From an uncultured Roseicyclus sp. (GTDB taxonomy: Bacteria > Pseudomonadota > Alphaproteobacteria > Rhodobacterales > Rhodobacteraceae): 64,000 bases of DNA. Of the stretch, positions 7,795-17,546 are shown in pieces (the first letter of the stretch is position 1; each line of letters opens with the position of its first letter). The position numbers and the translations under genes are program-made. Below the pieces are notes generated by a model. That model saw only the letters and a list, made by a program, of their open reading frames with translations, did no database searches and was not told the DNA's origin. The DNA lies in assembly GCA_947491935.1 (NCBI GenBank), contig CANLLF010000002.1:1090988-1154987 (forward strand), in the 5' to 3' direction.

Positions 7795-8475
7795 ATGAAG
7801 ATCACATGGTTCGGACATGCAGCGTTCAAGCTGGAGGACGCCGGGGGCTTTTCGGTCATCACCGATCCCTATACGCCGGACGGCGTGGGATATGCGCCGA
7901 TCCGCGAGACCGCGGACGTGGTCCTCATCTCATCGGATGACGACAGCGCCCATTGCCGCCACGATCTGATCCCCGGCGACCCGAAAGTGTTAAACGCGTT
8001 AACCATTGCGCAGGCGGGCGGTGCAGGCGAGGCCGGGGGCCTTGCGGTGCAGGCCATCGAGGCCGCGGAATGGGACCATCATCCGGAACACGCGGTGCCG
8101 GGCCAGAACGGGATGTACCGGTTCGAGCTCGACGGGATCAGGATCGCCCATATGGGGGATGTCGGGAACCCGCTGACCGAGGCGCAGCAGGACTTCTTTC
8201 AAGAGACTGATGTGCTTCTGGCGCTGGCGGGTGGTTACCTGACGATTGAACTGCCCGACCTGATGGAGATGATCCACCGGGTGAAGCCCAGGCTGATCAT
8301 CCCGATGCATTTCCGCACGCTCACCTACAAACCGCGCAATACGATGTGGATCGAGAGCTTTCTGGCGCATTTCCGTGACGACGCGGTCGATTTCGCCTCG
8401 GCCCATACCATCGAATTGAGCAAGGGCGATCTGCCTGATCAGACCCGGGTGATGGTGATGGATTACATGCGATAG
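7795..8475 (+). CDS. MBL-fold hydrolase-like protein with altered metal motif (226 aa)
   Basis: The N-terminus MKITWFGHAAFKLE and later HMGDVG and IIPMHFRT match the UlaG/UPF0173 branch of the metallo-beta-lactamase fold. The canonical HxHxDH segment, which should follow ADVVLIS, instead reads SDDDSAHC, so the first two histidine ligands are absent. The protein could bind a single metal, use other ligands, or be non-catalytic. It is placed between the PhyH gene and the ABC importer. UlaG is a sugar-lactone hydrolase, so a role with the imported sugar is possible but unproven. Confidence 0.75.
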   Translation: MKITWFGHAAFKLEDAGGFSVITDPYTPDGVGYAPIRETADVVLISSDDDSAHCRHDLIPGDPKVLNALTIAQAGGAGEAGGLAVQAIEAAEWDHHPEHAVPGQNGMYRFELDGIRIAHMGDVGNPLTEAQQDFFQETDVLLALAGGYLTIELPDLMEMIHRVKPRLIIPMHFRTLTYKPRNTMWIESFLAHFRDDAVDFASAHTIELSKGDLPDQTRVMVMDYMR

Positions 8476-8479
8476 CCGT

Positions 8480-8501
8480 GGCCGCCCGAGGAGGGGCGGC
8501 C
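8480..8501 (+). promoter_or_regulatory. Intercistronic stem-loop before the binding-protein gene
   Basis: GGCCGCCC (8480-8487) pairs with GGGCGGCC (8494-8501) around a 6-nt loop. No T-run follows, so it is more likely an RNA-processing or stabilising hairpin than a simple terminator. Confidence 0.5.
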
Positions 8502-8565
8502 GGGACCAAAGACGATCGCGGAACGCCGCGACATGAGGACGACAAGACCCTAGGGAGGACTTTGA

Positions 8566-10305
8566 ATGAAAAAGACAACTCAGATGCTGCTTGGATCGGT
8601 TGCGATGACGCTGGCCCTGACCGGCGGCGCCTTCGCCCAGGATGTGGCGCGCGAAGACACGGTGATCTTCGATCTCGACCGGACCATCCGCGACCCGGAG
8701 AATTTCAACTGGATGACCGACGGCACCGGCATCCGCCGCATGCACGGCGCGCATCAGGCGATGTGGGAGCCGCTGTTCATCCTGAATTACAATACCGGTG
8801 AGCTGGACCCGTGGCTGGCCACAAGCGCCGAGGGAAATGAGGACAGCACCGAATTCACCATCACTTTGCGCGAGGACGTGACATGGTCGGACGGGGAAGC
8901 GTTCAACGCCGATGACGTGGTGTTCACCGTCAACATGGCGCTGGAAAACGAAGAGCTGACGGCGCGCGAAGTGGCGACGTTGCGCGGCCAGGTGGCCAGT
9001 GTGGAGGCGGTGGATGACCTGACGGTGCGCTTCACGCTTAACGAGCCAAACCCGCGTTTCGTGGTGGAGAACTTCGGCGTGCGCATCTTCGGCAGTTTCC
9101 TGATCATGCCGGAACATATCTGGGCGGACGTGGAAGATCCTGCGACCTTCGCCTTCTACCCGCCAATTGGCACCGGGCCTTACGTGTACGAATCCAGCGC
9201 GTCCAACCGGGCGATCTGGGACCGGGCCGACAGCTGGTGGGGCGCCGAGACGGGCTTCATGGATATGCCGGAACCCCAGCGCGTGGTGTTCCTTGAATCG
9301 GGCGGCGAGGAAAGCCGGGCACAGCTGATGATCGCGGGTGATCTGGATGCGGCGCAGAACCTGAGCGTTGGCACGTTCGAAGCCATCCGCGCCCAGAATG
9401 GCGATGCGATGGCATGGTATGCCGATTATCCCTATGCGGTGGCCGATCCCTGTGCCCGCCAGATGGAGATCAACACAACCGTCGCGCCGTGGGACAACGC
9501 CAATATGCGCCGCGCGGTGAGCATGATCATCGATCGCACCCAGATCGTGAACATCGCGGCGGAGGGGGCCACCACGGCGTCATCCACGATGTTCGCGCAA
9601 TACGGGGCCATGTCGCCGTTCATCGATGCGGTGGTGGAGGCCGGTCACGGCCTGTCGGCCACGGCGGATGTGGAAGGGGCGCAGGCGCTGATCGAAGGCG
9701 AAGGCTGGGTCCGCGAGGGCGACTATTACATGAAGGATGGCGAGACGCTGTCGGTCGAGATCCACGTCAATTCGGCCTCTACCGAATATACGCGGACCAT
9801 CGACATGGTGGTGGAGCAGTTGCAGCGGGCGGGCGTGGATGCACGGTCGGTTCCGGTCGAAAACTCCGTCTTCTGGGGCGAGGTCCTGCCGTTCGGGGCG
9901 TTCACAATGTCCTATTCGTGGCTGTCTTGCGGATCGGTGAATGAGCCTTGGGCGTCCATGGGCCGCTACACGGTGGCCGATGTGGTGCCGGTGGGCGAAC
10001 GCAGCCCCGGCTTCAACAACACGCCGCGCTGGGACACCGAAGCGGCCCAGGCCTATTCCGCGATTGTGGATGAGATGGCGACGATGCCCCTGGGCGATGA
10101 CGCGATCCCGGGCATGGTGGCGGAGGCCTACCAGTATCTGGATGCCGAAATGCCGTTCATCCCGCTGGTTCAGGCCTACAAGCTGATGCCGTTTTCCACG
10201 ACCTATTGGGAGGGCTGGCCGTCGGCGGACAATTACTACAACCATCCGTTCTTCCACTGGAACAGCGGCCATCAGATCATTCACAACCTGACGCGGGCCG
10301 AGTGA
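8566..10305 (+). CDS. ABC transporter substrate-binding protein, family 5 (579 aa)
   Basis: The signal peptide is MKKTTQMLLGSVAM...GGAFAQ with cleavage expected after AFAQ. The mature part shows the SBP_bac_5 pattern: LDPWLATSAEGNEDSTEFTI, LREDVTWSDGEAFNADDVVF, and a long C-lobe. Family 5 proteins bind oligopeptides but also oligosaccharides. The downstream alpha-mannosidase points to a mannose-containing glycan as ligand; this is inference from context. AGGGAGGA lies upstream of the ATG. Strong stem-loops flank the gene on both sides, consistent with higher expression of the binding protein than of the membrane components. Confidence 0.9.
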   Translation: MKKTTQMLLGSVAMTLALTGGAFAQDVAREDTVIFDLDRTIRDPENFNWMTDGTGIRRMHGAHQAMWEPLFILNYNTGELDPWLATSAEGNEDSTEFTITLREDVTWSDGEAFNADDVVFTVNMALENEELTAREVATLRGQVASVEAVDDLTVRFTLNEPNPRFVVENFGVRIFGSFLIMPEHIWADVEDPATFAFYPPIGTGPYVYESSASNRAIWDRADSWWGAETGFMDMPEPQRVVFLESGGEESRAQLMIAGDLDAAQNLSVGTFEAIRAQNGDAMAWYADYPYAVADPCARQMEINTTVAPWDNANMRRAVSMIIDRTQIVNIAAEGATTASSTMFAQYGAMSPFIDAVVEAGHGLSATADVEGAQALIEGEGWVREGDYYMKDGETLSVEIHVNSASTEYTRTIDMVVEQLQRAGVDARSVPVENSVFWGEVLPFGAFTMSYSWLSCGSVNEPWASMGRYTVADVVPVGERSPGFNNTPRWDTEAAQAYSAIVDEMATMPLGDDAIPGMVAEAYQYLDAEMPFIPLVQAYKLMPFSTTYWEGWPSADNYYNHPFFHWNSGHQIIHNLTRAE

Positions 10306-10322
10306 CCTGATCGAGCGATTGG

Positions 10323-10345
10323 CCGGGGCGCGCGGTGCGCCCCGG
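10323..10345 (+). promoter_or_regulatory. Intercistronic stem-loop after the binding-protein gene
   Basis: CCGGGGCGC (10323-10331) pairs perfectly with GCGCCCCGG (10337-10345) around a 5-nt loop, 17 bp after the binding-protein stop. No T-run follows. Such hairpins between binding-protein and permease genes commonly protect the upstream mRNA and reduce downstream expression. Confidence 0.6.
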
Positions 10346-10373
10346 TTCCAGCCCGCCGGGGAGGATCTGGGCC

Positions 10374-11381
10374 ATGGGACGTATCCCGCTTTCCTATCTG
10401 CTGAACCGTCTGTTCACGCTGTTTCTGACGGTGTTCATCGCCGCCACGCTGATCTGGATCATCCCGCGCCTGTCGCCGGTGAACCCGGTCGACGTGATGC
10501 TGGGGCGGATGGCGTCGGGCGGTGGGTCGGTTGAGAATTCCGGTGCGATCCTGGCGCAATTGACCGAGCGGTTCGGCCTGAATGATCCGTGGTACGTGCA
10601 GTTCTGGCTGTATATCAAGAACACGCTGACCTTCGATTTCGGGATTTCGACGGCGAGCTTCCCGACACCGGTTGCGTCGATGATCGCCGCCGCCTTGCCC
10701 TGGACCCTGGGCCTGATGATCGTGTCGCTGATCATCACCTTCATCATCGGCAACCTTCTGGGCGCGTTGATGGTGTGGGAACATACGCCGCGCCTGTGGA
10801 AGGTCGCGATCCCGGCGGCGATGGTTTTTACGTCGATCCCGCCGATCCTGTCGGGGCTTTTGCTGATGTATATCTTTTCCAGCCAGCTGGGCTGGTTTCC
10901 CCTGAACGGGGCCTATGGGCTTAACACGGAGCCGGGCTGGAGTTTGGACTTCGCGGGATCCGTTCTGTACCACGGGTTCCTGCCGGCGATGTCGATTGTG
11001 GTGGTGACCTTCGGCTTCTGGGCGCTGGGGATGCGCGGCCTGATGATCACCGTGCAGGGGGAGGATTACACGATCCTTGCCAAGGCCAAGGGGTTGCGAA
11101 AACGCTACATCCTCTACCGCTACATGATCCGCAACGCGATCCTGCCGCAGATCACCGCATTCGCGCTCAAGATCGGGATGCTGGTGGCGGGGCAGGTCCT
11201 GGTGGAACGGATATTCGCCTATAACGGGATGGGCAAGCTGCTCTACGACGCGATCCTCGATCAGGATTTCCCGGTGATCCAGGGCGTGTCTTTCGTGATC
11301 ATCCTGATGACCGCCGTGGCCGCCTTTCTGGTCGATCTGATCTACCCGTTCATCGATCCCCGCATCCGGCACGGAGCGTGA
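10374..11381 (+). CDS. ABC transporter permease, DppB/OppB-like (335 aa)
   Basis: A six-helix BPD_transp_1 permease of the B type: the N-terminal helix is followed by a periplasmic loop ending in ERFGLNDPWYVQFW, and the EAA-like cytoplasmic loop is QGEDYTILAKAKGLRKRYI. The ATG at 10374 has GGGGAGG upstream; the frame extends further 5' without a better signal. It pairs with the permease that starts 4 bp after its stop to form the transmembrane channel. Confidence 0.9.
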   Translation: MGRIPLSYLLNRLFTLFLTVFIAATLIWIIPRLSPVNPVDVMLGRMASGGGSVENSGAILAQLTERFGLNDPWYVQFWLYIKNTLTFDFGISTASFPTPVASMIAAALPWTLGLMIVSLIITFIIGNLLGALMVWEHTPRLWKVAIPAAMVFTSIPPILSGLLLMYIFSSQLGWFPLNGAYGLNTEPGWSLDFAGSVLYHGFLPAMSIVVVTFGFWALGMRGLMITVQGEDYTILAKAKGLRKRYILYRYMIRNAILPQITAFALKIGMLVAGQVLVERIFAYNGMGKLLYDAILDQDFPVIQGVSFVIILMTAVAAFLVDLIYPFIDPRIRHGA

Positions 11382-11385
11382 CGCC

Positions 11386-12336
11386 ATGAGCCATAACAAC
11401 GCAGCCGCCCCCGAGACCGCCGCCCCGGATATGACCGGGATCACCAAGAAACAGCTCAAGCGCATGAGGCGCTTCGACAATCCGTGGAACAACCCCAAGC
11501 TGATCTGGGGCATCGGGTTGCTGCTCGGCATCGTGTTGCTGGGCGTTCTGGGGCGGTTCTTCTGGGATCCGGAGCTGGTGTTCACCGGTGCGGGGATGCC
11601 GCGCCAGGGCCCGGTGGGCATCGAAAACCTGCGCGGCCAAGTCGGCACCTGGGCGCATCCGCTGGGCACGGACGTGTCGGGTAAGGATATTCTGGCGCTG
11701 CTGATCGTGGGGGCACCCAACTCGCTCTACGTGGGCGTGTTGGCGAGCCTGATCGGGATGTCGATCGGCATCTTCCTCGGGTTCTCGGCGGGCTATACCG
11801 GGGGCCGCGTCGATGACGTGATCCGCGTCAGCTCGGACGTGATGATCACGATCCCGCCTTTGCTGATCCTTGTGGTCGTGCAGGCGAGTTTCGGGGATAT
11901 CACCCTGACCATGATGGCGATCCTGATCGCCGCCTTCGTCTGGCAATCGCCCACGCGCCTGATCCGCGCGCAGGTCCTGTCGATGCGGGAAAGCGGGTAT
12001 GTGCAGATGGCGCGCCTGTCGGGTGCGTCGAACATGCACATCATGTTCCGGGAAATGTTGCCGAACCTGGTGCCGTATCTGTTCGGCTCGTTCATCGCCA
12101 ACGTCACGACATCCATCGTGACCGCGGTGGGGTTGGAGGTTCTGGGCCTTGGCCCGCAACGGGTGCCGACGCTGGGCCGGGTGATCTATGACGCGATCTC
12201 GTCGGCTGCGCTGACCCAGAACATGTGGTGGTGGTGGGGCTTCCCGACGATCCTTCTGGGGGTCATGTTCATCGGCTTGTTGCTGATCAACCTCGGCCTT
12301 GATGAGGTGTCCAACCCGCGGTTGAGGAAGTTGTGA
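11386..12336 (+). CDS. ABC transporter permease, DppC/OppC-like (316 aa)
   Basis: The second membrane subunit. It has the N-terminal cytoplasmic leader typical of the C-type permeases, one helix (GIGLLLGIVLLGVLG), a periplasmic segment with AHPLGTDVSGKDILALL, then five helices with the EAA loop MRESGYVQMARLSGASNMHI. The TDxxGRD signature of OppC appears as TDVSGKD. It lies between the first permease and the double ATPase and belongs to the same operon. Confidence 0.9.
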   Translation: MSHNNAAAPETAAPDMTGITKKQLKRMRRFDNPWNNPKLIWGIGLLLGIVLLGVLGRFFWDPELVFTGAGMPRQGPVGIENLRGQVGTWAHPLGTDVSGKDILALLIVGAPNSLYVGVLASLIGMSIGIFLGFSAGYTGGRVDDVIRVSSDVMITIPPLLILVVVQASFGDITLTMMAILIAAFVWQSPTRLIRAQVLSMRESGYVQMARLSGASNMHIMFREMLPNLVPYLFGSFIANVTTSIVTAVGLEVLGLGPQRVPTLGRVIYDAISSAALTQNMWWWWGFPTILLGVMFIGLLLINLGLDEVSNPRLRKL

Positions 12337-12479
12337 TGACAATGTGCAGCGGGCAGTGCTTGACCTTGGGTGGGCGTATCGGAACGGGGCCGGAAGGCAC
12401 TTTATCGTGCGGCATCCATCTGACGTTGGTTGGACGTGAAACGGAGCAAAAGCGCCCTCCCGGAGGAAGGTCAGGCGCT

Positions 12480-12512
12480 GCCCGGCTTGGTCAGCCGGGC
12501 GCGTGCATTTTT
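12480..12512 (+). promoter_or_regulatory. Stem-loop upstream of the ATPase gene
   Basis: GCCCGGC (12480-12486) pairs with GCCGGGC (12494-12500) around a 7-nt loop, with a short T-run at 12508-12512. The T-run is separated from the stem, so this may act as an attenuator or processing site inside the operon rather than as a full terminator. It lies in a 193-bp gap in which I see no gene. Confidence 0.4.
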
Positions 12513-12529
12513 CGGGCGGAGGGAAGCCC

Positions 12530-14257
12530 ATGAGCGTTCTCGACATCAAGAACATCCATATCGATTTCCCCACCTCCAAGGGCGTGGTCCATGCCGTCAC
12601 CGACGTGACGCTGTCGATCGAAAAGGGGCGGCGCATCGGGTTCATCGGCGAAAGCGGGTCGGGCAAGACCACGACGGCGCTGGCCGCGATGCGGATGCTG
12701 GCCAATCCCGGCTTCGTGGCGGGCGGCGAGGTGCATCTGAACTCGCTCGACGGGAATACCAATGTTCTGCATCTCGATGATGAGCAGATGCGCCGGGTTC
12801 GCCTGCGCAAGATCAGTTATATCCCGCAGGGCGCGATGAATTCGCTGAACCCCGTGATGCGGGTGGATGCGCAGATCTGGGATGCGGTGGTCGCCCATGA
12901 AGGGGGGCTGTCGCAGGCCGATTTGCAGGCGCGCAGCGATACGGCGCTGGACGGTGTGGGGCTTGACCCCAAGGTTGTCGGGCGGCTGTTCCCCCATGAG
13001 CTGAGCGGGGGGATGAAACAGCGGGTGTGCATCGCCATCGGCACCTGCCTGACGCCCGATCTGATTATCGCGGATGAGCCCACCAGCGCGCTGGATGTGA
13101 TTACCCAGCGCCATGTCATGCAGACCCTGCGCGAGATGCAGGAGAAGATCGGAGCGGGCCTGATCCTGATCGGGCACGATATGGGGCTGATGGCGCAATC
13201 GGTGGACGATATCGCGGTGCTGAAAAAGGGCGTGCTGGTGGAATTCGGCCCGGTGCGCAAGATCATCGAGGATGCAGAACATCCCTACACGCGGGAATTG
13301 ATCTCCTCCGTGCCGCTGGTGGGTGGCGACAGCTTCCTGTCGGCCCAGGCCAGCCCGCCCAAGGGCGAGAAGCTGGACCAACCCCTGTTGGAGCTGGACG
13401 GCGTCAGCAAGCAATACGGCGCGGTTACGGCTTTGCACCCGATGTCGTTCGCGCTGGACGGGGAGGAGCCCAAGATCATCTCGATTGTCGGGCAATCGGG
13501 CAGTGGCAAATCGACGATGGGCAGCCTGATGCTGGGGTTCAATGACCCAAGTGCGGGGCAGGTGCGCTTCAAGGGGGATGATATCAACGCCATGTCGGCG
13601 GGGGCGAAACTGGCGTTTCGCAAGCAGGTTCAGGCGGTGTTTCAGGATCCCTATGCCTGTTTCAACCCGTTCTACCGGGTGAACCACGCCCTGAAATTCC
13701 CCTATGAAAATTTCGGCATGGGCGGCGATGTTCAGACCGCAATGGAAGAGGCCTGCACTGCCGTGGGCCTTGACCCGTCTCTGGTGCTGGGGCGCTACCC
13801 GCATCAGCTTTCGGGCGGGCAGAGGCAGCGGTTGATCGTGGCGCGCGCGCTGATGCTGTCGCCCAAATTGCTGATCGCCGACGAGCCCGTCTCGATGGTG
13901 GATGCGTCGCTGCGCGCGACGATCCTCGCGAATATCCACGACCTGAAGGATAAGCACGGGATTTCAATTATTTACATCACCCATGACCTCGCTACGGCCT
14001 ATCACGTGAGCGACTATGTGATGGTGCTCTATCACGGCCATGTGGTGGAGGCCGGGCCGCCCAAGGAGGTGATCGGCGATCCGCAGCACGCCTATACGCG
14101 CCTGCTGATCGACTCGATCCCCTGGCCGGATCTGGACCGGGATTGGGGCGATGCCGACGATGCGCGCGCCGCCCTGGACGAGCTTGCGCGGATCGGGGGA
14201 ACGCCGGAGACCGTCTATCGCGGGGACATTCCCGGATTCACCTTGGGGCAGGGGTAG
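12530..14257 (+). CDS. ABC transporter ATP-binding protein, two fused NBDs (575 aa)
   Basis: Two nucleotide-binding domains in tandem, equivalent to DppD plus DppF. NBD1 has GESGSGKTT, the signature LSGGMKQR and IADEPTSALD. NBD2 has GQSGSGKST, LSGGQRQR and IADEPVSMVD, each expected for an active ATPase, although the second D-loop is SMVD instead of SALD. The ATG at 12530 follows GGGCGGAGGGA. It energises the importer formed by the two upstream permeases. The stop lies one base before the mannosidase start, so the two genes are tightly linked. Confidence 0.9.
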   Translation: MSVLDIKNIHIDFPTSKGVVHAVTDVTLSIEKGRRIGFIGESGSGKTTTALAAMRMLANPGFVAGGEVHLNSLDGNTNVLHLDDEQMRRVRLRKISYIPQGAMNSLNPVMRVDAQIWDAVVAHEGGLSQADLQARSDTALDGVGLDPKVVGRLFPHELSGGMKQRVCIAIGTCLTPDLIIADEPTSALDVITQRHVMQTLREMQEKIGAGLILIGHDMGLMAQSVDDIAVLKKGVLVEFGPVRKIIEDAEHPYTRELISSVPLVGGDSFLSAQASPPKGEKLDQPLLELDGVSKQYGAVTALHPMSFALDGEEPKIISIVGQSGSGKSTMGSLMLGFNDPSAGQVRFKGDDINAMSAGAKLAFRKQVQAVFQDPYACFNPFYRVNHALKFPYENFGMGGDVQTAMEEACTAVGLDPSLVLGRYPHQLSGGQRQRLIVARALMLSPKLLIADEPVSMVDASLRATILANIHDLKDKHGISIIYITHDLATAYHVSDYVMVLYHGHVVEAGPPKEVIGDPQHAYTRLLIDSIPWPDLDRDWGDADDARAALDELARIGGTPETVYRGDIPGFTLGQG

Positions 14258-14258
14258 C

Positions 14259-17200
14259 ATGGTCTCCCACCGGATGCGATTGACCGCGGAGAAGGTCGCG
14301 CAGCGCCTGCGGTTGATCGCGCCGGAGGTGGCGTTGCGGCGCGGGCCGATTGACCGGTTCGTGCTGGAGGATCTGGGCAGCGCCGAGGCGGTGCCGGATC
14401 TGGGCCTGTTTGCCTGCAATGCCGGGGGGCCGGTGCTGGAATGGGACGCCTATTGGGGCGGGCAGGACCTGCATTTTGCCCTGCGCTCGCGGTTCACGGT
14501 GCCCAAGGGCTGGAAAAACCCGGCGCTGCATCTGCCGCTTGGCGTGGCGGGGGACATTTTCACCCATCCCGAGGCGCTGCTCTATATCGACGGGCAGGCG
14601 GTGGCGTCGGCCGATCGCTACCATCACACGATCGAAGTGCCCGAGCGCTTTGCCGACGGGCTGCCCCACGACCTGCTGCTGCATGGCTGGACCGGGCTGA
14701 CGGGGTGGCCGCCGGATCCGTCGAACAAGACCCGCCTTTTGATGCGGGAATGCGCCGTCATCGACATTGATCGGGAGCTTCAGGGCTTCCTGACGATGGC
14801 CGAGGTGGCGCTGGACCTGTGTGCTGAGCTGAACGACAACCGGCCCGAGAAACACGGGATCCTGACGGCGCTGGACGGTGCGTTCCTGACCCTCGATACC
14901 CGCGACCCGATGGGTGAGGCGTTTCGCCGCTCGGTCGCGCCCGCCACGGCGCGGTTGTTGGAGGGGTTGGAAAAGGCGGGCCCGTCGCTTGATATCCAGC
15001 TTCATGCCGCGGGCCATGCGCATATGGATGTGGCCTATCTCTGGCCCATCGCGCAGATCCGCCAGAAGAACGCCCGGACCTATTCCAATGTGCTGCGCCT
15101 GATGGAGCGGCACCCGGAGTTCCATTTCTCGCATTCCCAGCCGCAGCTCTACCAATGGACGGAGGCGGATTTCCCGGAGATTTTCGAAGGGATAAAGGCC
15201 CGCGTGGCCCAGGGGCGGTGGGAGGTTCTGGGCGGCATGTGGGTGGAGCCCGATGCCAATATGCCGGGGCCCGAGGCGCTGGTGCGGCAGATCGCGCTGG
15301 CCCGGTCCTATTGCGTCGAGACGTTCGGGGAGGGCGCGGAAACGCCCGTGCTATGGCTGCCCGATACATTCGGGTTTCCCGGCTGTCTGCCGCAATTGAT
15401 GAAGCAGGCGGGGCTGGATTGGTTCGTGACCAACAAGGTGAACTGGAACCAGTACAACCAGATGCCCGCGTCGACGACGTGGTGGGAGGGGATCGATGGG
15501 AGCCGCGTTTTGGCGCAGTTCCTGACGACGCCCCGCGATGTGCAGCATCTGCCGTTTCCGACCAATTACAAATCCGACCTGACGGCGGAGGAGGTGGTGG
15601 GGACCTGGGGGCGCAACACGGTCAAGGACCGGGTGCGCGACCTGTTGATCTGCTACGGCTATGGCGATGGCGGCGGCGGGCCGACCGATGAGTTGATCCG
15701 TAAGGCCAAGACCTGGGCCGCGATGCCGGGCGCGCCGGAGCTGACGCCCTCCACCGTGCGGCGGTTTTTCGAGGCGCTGGAGCGGAACGCGCAGGATCTG
15801 CCGGTCTGGGCGGGCGAGTTCTATCTGGAGGGCCATCGCGGGGTTCTGACCTCGCAGGGCTGGATCAAGCGCGCCAATCGCAAGGCCGAGGTGGCGCTCC
15901 ACGATGCGGAGCTGGCGATGGCGCTGGCGATGGGCGCGGGGCAGGGGCCGACCGATCTGACGCCTGTCTGGCAGCGTCTGTGCATGAACCAGTTCCACGA
16001 CATCCTGACGGGCACGTCGATTGGCGCGGTGTTCGAGGATGCGCGGGCGGATTTCGACTGGATCATGGGGGAGGTCGAGGGCGCGTTGGACCGCGCGGCG
16101 GAGGCGCTGATGCCCGAAGGGGCGGAGTGGTTGGTGCTGGATGGCGGGCAATTGCCGGGGCGGCGGCTGGTGGAATTGCCGAACGGCGCGGGGCCGGTGG
16201 CCGAAGACGGTGCAGCCCTGCCGATGCAAGTGGTGGCGGGCGGGGCTCTGGTGGAATTGCCCGAAGGCGCGCCGCTGTCACCGCGGTTCTTGGAGGCGGC
16301 CGCCGCGCCCGTAGAGGTATCGCGTGGTGCATGGGCCGAACCGGCCGACGGCGGCGCGGTTCTGGAAAACGAGGCGCTGCGGGTGGTGATCGGCGATCAC
16401 GGGATGCTGCACAGCGTCTATGACAAACGGGCGGGGCGCGACGTGCTGCAGCCCGGCACGCTTGGCAACCGATTGGAATTGTTCGAGGATCGCCCGATCA
16501 GCTGGGATGCGTGGGACATCGACATCTTCTTCGAGGATCGCGGCGAAGTGGTGGGCGGGTTGACCCGGATCGAGGTGGTGGAAACCGGCCCCCTGCGCGC
16601 AACGGTGGAGATCGAGCGCGCGTTTCGGCAGAGCCGGATCGTGCAGCGGATATCGCTGACCCGGGCGTCGGCGCGGCTGGATTTCGACACGTTCGTGGAT
16701 TGGCACGAAACCCATCTGCTGCTGAAAGCGGCCTTCCCGGTGGATATCCGCGCCTCCCGCGCGACGTTCGATATCCAATGGGGTCAGATCGACCGGCCCA
16801 CCCATCGCAACACCAGCTGGGACGCGGCGCAATTCGAGGTTCCGGCGCAGAAATGGGCGGATCTGAGCGAGGGCGATTATGGCGTCGCGCTGCTGAACGA
16901 TTGCAAATACGGCTACGATATTCGTGGGCATATGATGCGCCTGTCGCTGATCAAATCGGCGACGATGCCCGACCCCGGCGCGGATCAGGGCGCGCATCAC
17001 TTTACCTATGCGCTGCTGCCGCATCTGGGCGATACGCGTGTGGATGTCCGGGCGGAGGCTTATGCGCTGAACTACCCGCCGCGCGTTTTTGCGGGGCCGG
17101 GGCGCGGTGAAGGTGTCGGCGGGCCGCTGGTGCAATGCCTGAGCAATCGCGCCGTGATCGAGACGGTGAAGCCCGCGGATAACGGCGACGGCGTGATCGT

Positions 17201-17384
17201 GAGGCTGTTCGAGGCGCATAACACGCGGGGGCCGGTGGATTTGGCGCTTGGCGACAATGTGGGTGCGGTGGAGCGCGTCGGGCTGCTGGAAGAGGGTGGC
17301 ACGGCGCTGGACCTGCGGGACCAGCGCGTCTCGGTGCCGTTGGCGCCCTATGAAATCGTGACGCTGCGGCTGCGCATGACCTGA
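14259..17384 (+). CDS. Alpha-mannosidase, glycoside hydrolase family 38 (1041 aa)
   Basis: The catalytic domain begins near residue 247 with HAAGHAHMDVAYLWP, the GH38 zinc and substrate motif. LWLPDTFGFPG carries the nucleophile aspartate. The middle alpha-mannosidase domain and the C-terminal beta-rich domain follow, and the size is normal for a class II bacterial enzyme. No signal peptide is visible, so it should act in the cytoplasm on oligosaccharides imported by the ABC transporter encoded just upstream. The start at 14259, one base after the ATPase stop, is preferred over the much longer open frame that overlaps the ATPase gene. Confidence 0.92.
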   Translation: MVSHRMRLTAEKVAQRLRLIAPEVALRRGPIDRFVLEDLGSAEAVPDLGLFACNAGGPVLEWDAYWGGQDLHFALRSRFTVPKGWKNPALHLPLGVAGDIFTHPEALLYIDGQAVASADRYHHTIEVPERFADGLPHDLLLHGWTGLTGWPPDPSNKTRLLMRECAVIDIDRELQGFLTMAEVALDLCAELNDNRPEKHGILTALDGAFLTLDTRDPMGEAFRRSVAPATARLLEGLEKAGPSLDIQLHAAGHAHMDVAYLWPIAQIRQKNARTYSNVLRLMERHPEFHFSHSQPQLYQWTEADFPEIFEGIKARVAQGRWEVLGGMWVEPDANMPGPEALVRQIALARSYCVETFGEGAETPVLWLPDTFGFPGCLPQLMKQAGLDWFVTNKVNWNQYNQMPASTTWWEGIDGSRVLAQFLTTPRDVQHLPFPTNYKSDLTAEEVVGTWGRNTVKDRVRDLLICYGYGDGGGGPTDELIRKAKTWAAMPGAPELTPSTVRRFFEALERNAQDLPVWAGEFYLEGHRGVLTSQGWIKRANRKAEVALHDAELAMALAMGAGQGPTDLTPVWQRLCMNQFHDILTGTSIGAVFEDARADFDWIMGEVEGALDRAAEALMPEGAEWLVLDGGQLPGRRLVELPNGAGPVAEDGAALPMQVVAGGALVELPEGAPLSPRFLEAAAAPVEVSRGAWAEPADGGAVLENEALRVVIGDHGMLHSVYDKRAGRDVLQPGTLGNRLELFEDRPISWDAWDIDIFFEDRGEVVGGLTRIEVVETGPLRATVEIERAFRQSRIVQRISLTRASARLDFDTFVDWHETHLLLKAAFPVDIRASRATFDIQWGQIDRPTHRNTSWDAAQFEVPAQKWADLSEGDYGVALLNDCKYGYDIRGHMMRLSLIKSATMPDPGADQGAHHFTYALLPHLGDTRVDVRAEAYALNYPPRVFAGPGRGEGVGGPLVQCLSNRAVIETVKPADNGDGVIVRLFEAHNTRGPVDLALGDNVGAVERVGLLEEGGTALDLRDQRVSVPLAPYEIVTLRLRMT

Positions 17385-17546
17385 ACCCGCGCTCGCCCGG
17401 ATCGGCGGCATTCCACTCATGGCGGCATACCGGCATCGGTAGAACCTGCTGCATATGGTAGACTGTGTGTGCTGCATTTTTCGCAGACATACTGTCTTTT
17501 TTCTTGTTCCACATTTTTTGATTTCATTTTCAATAGGATATTTCCG

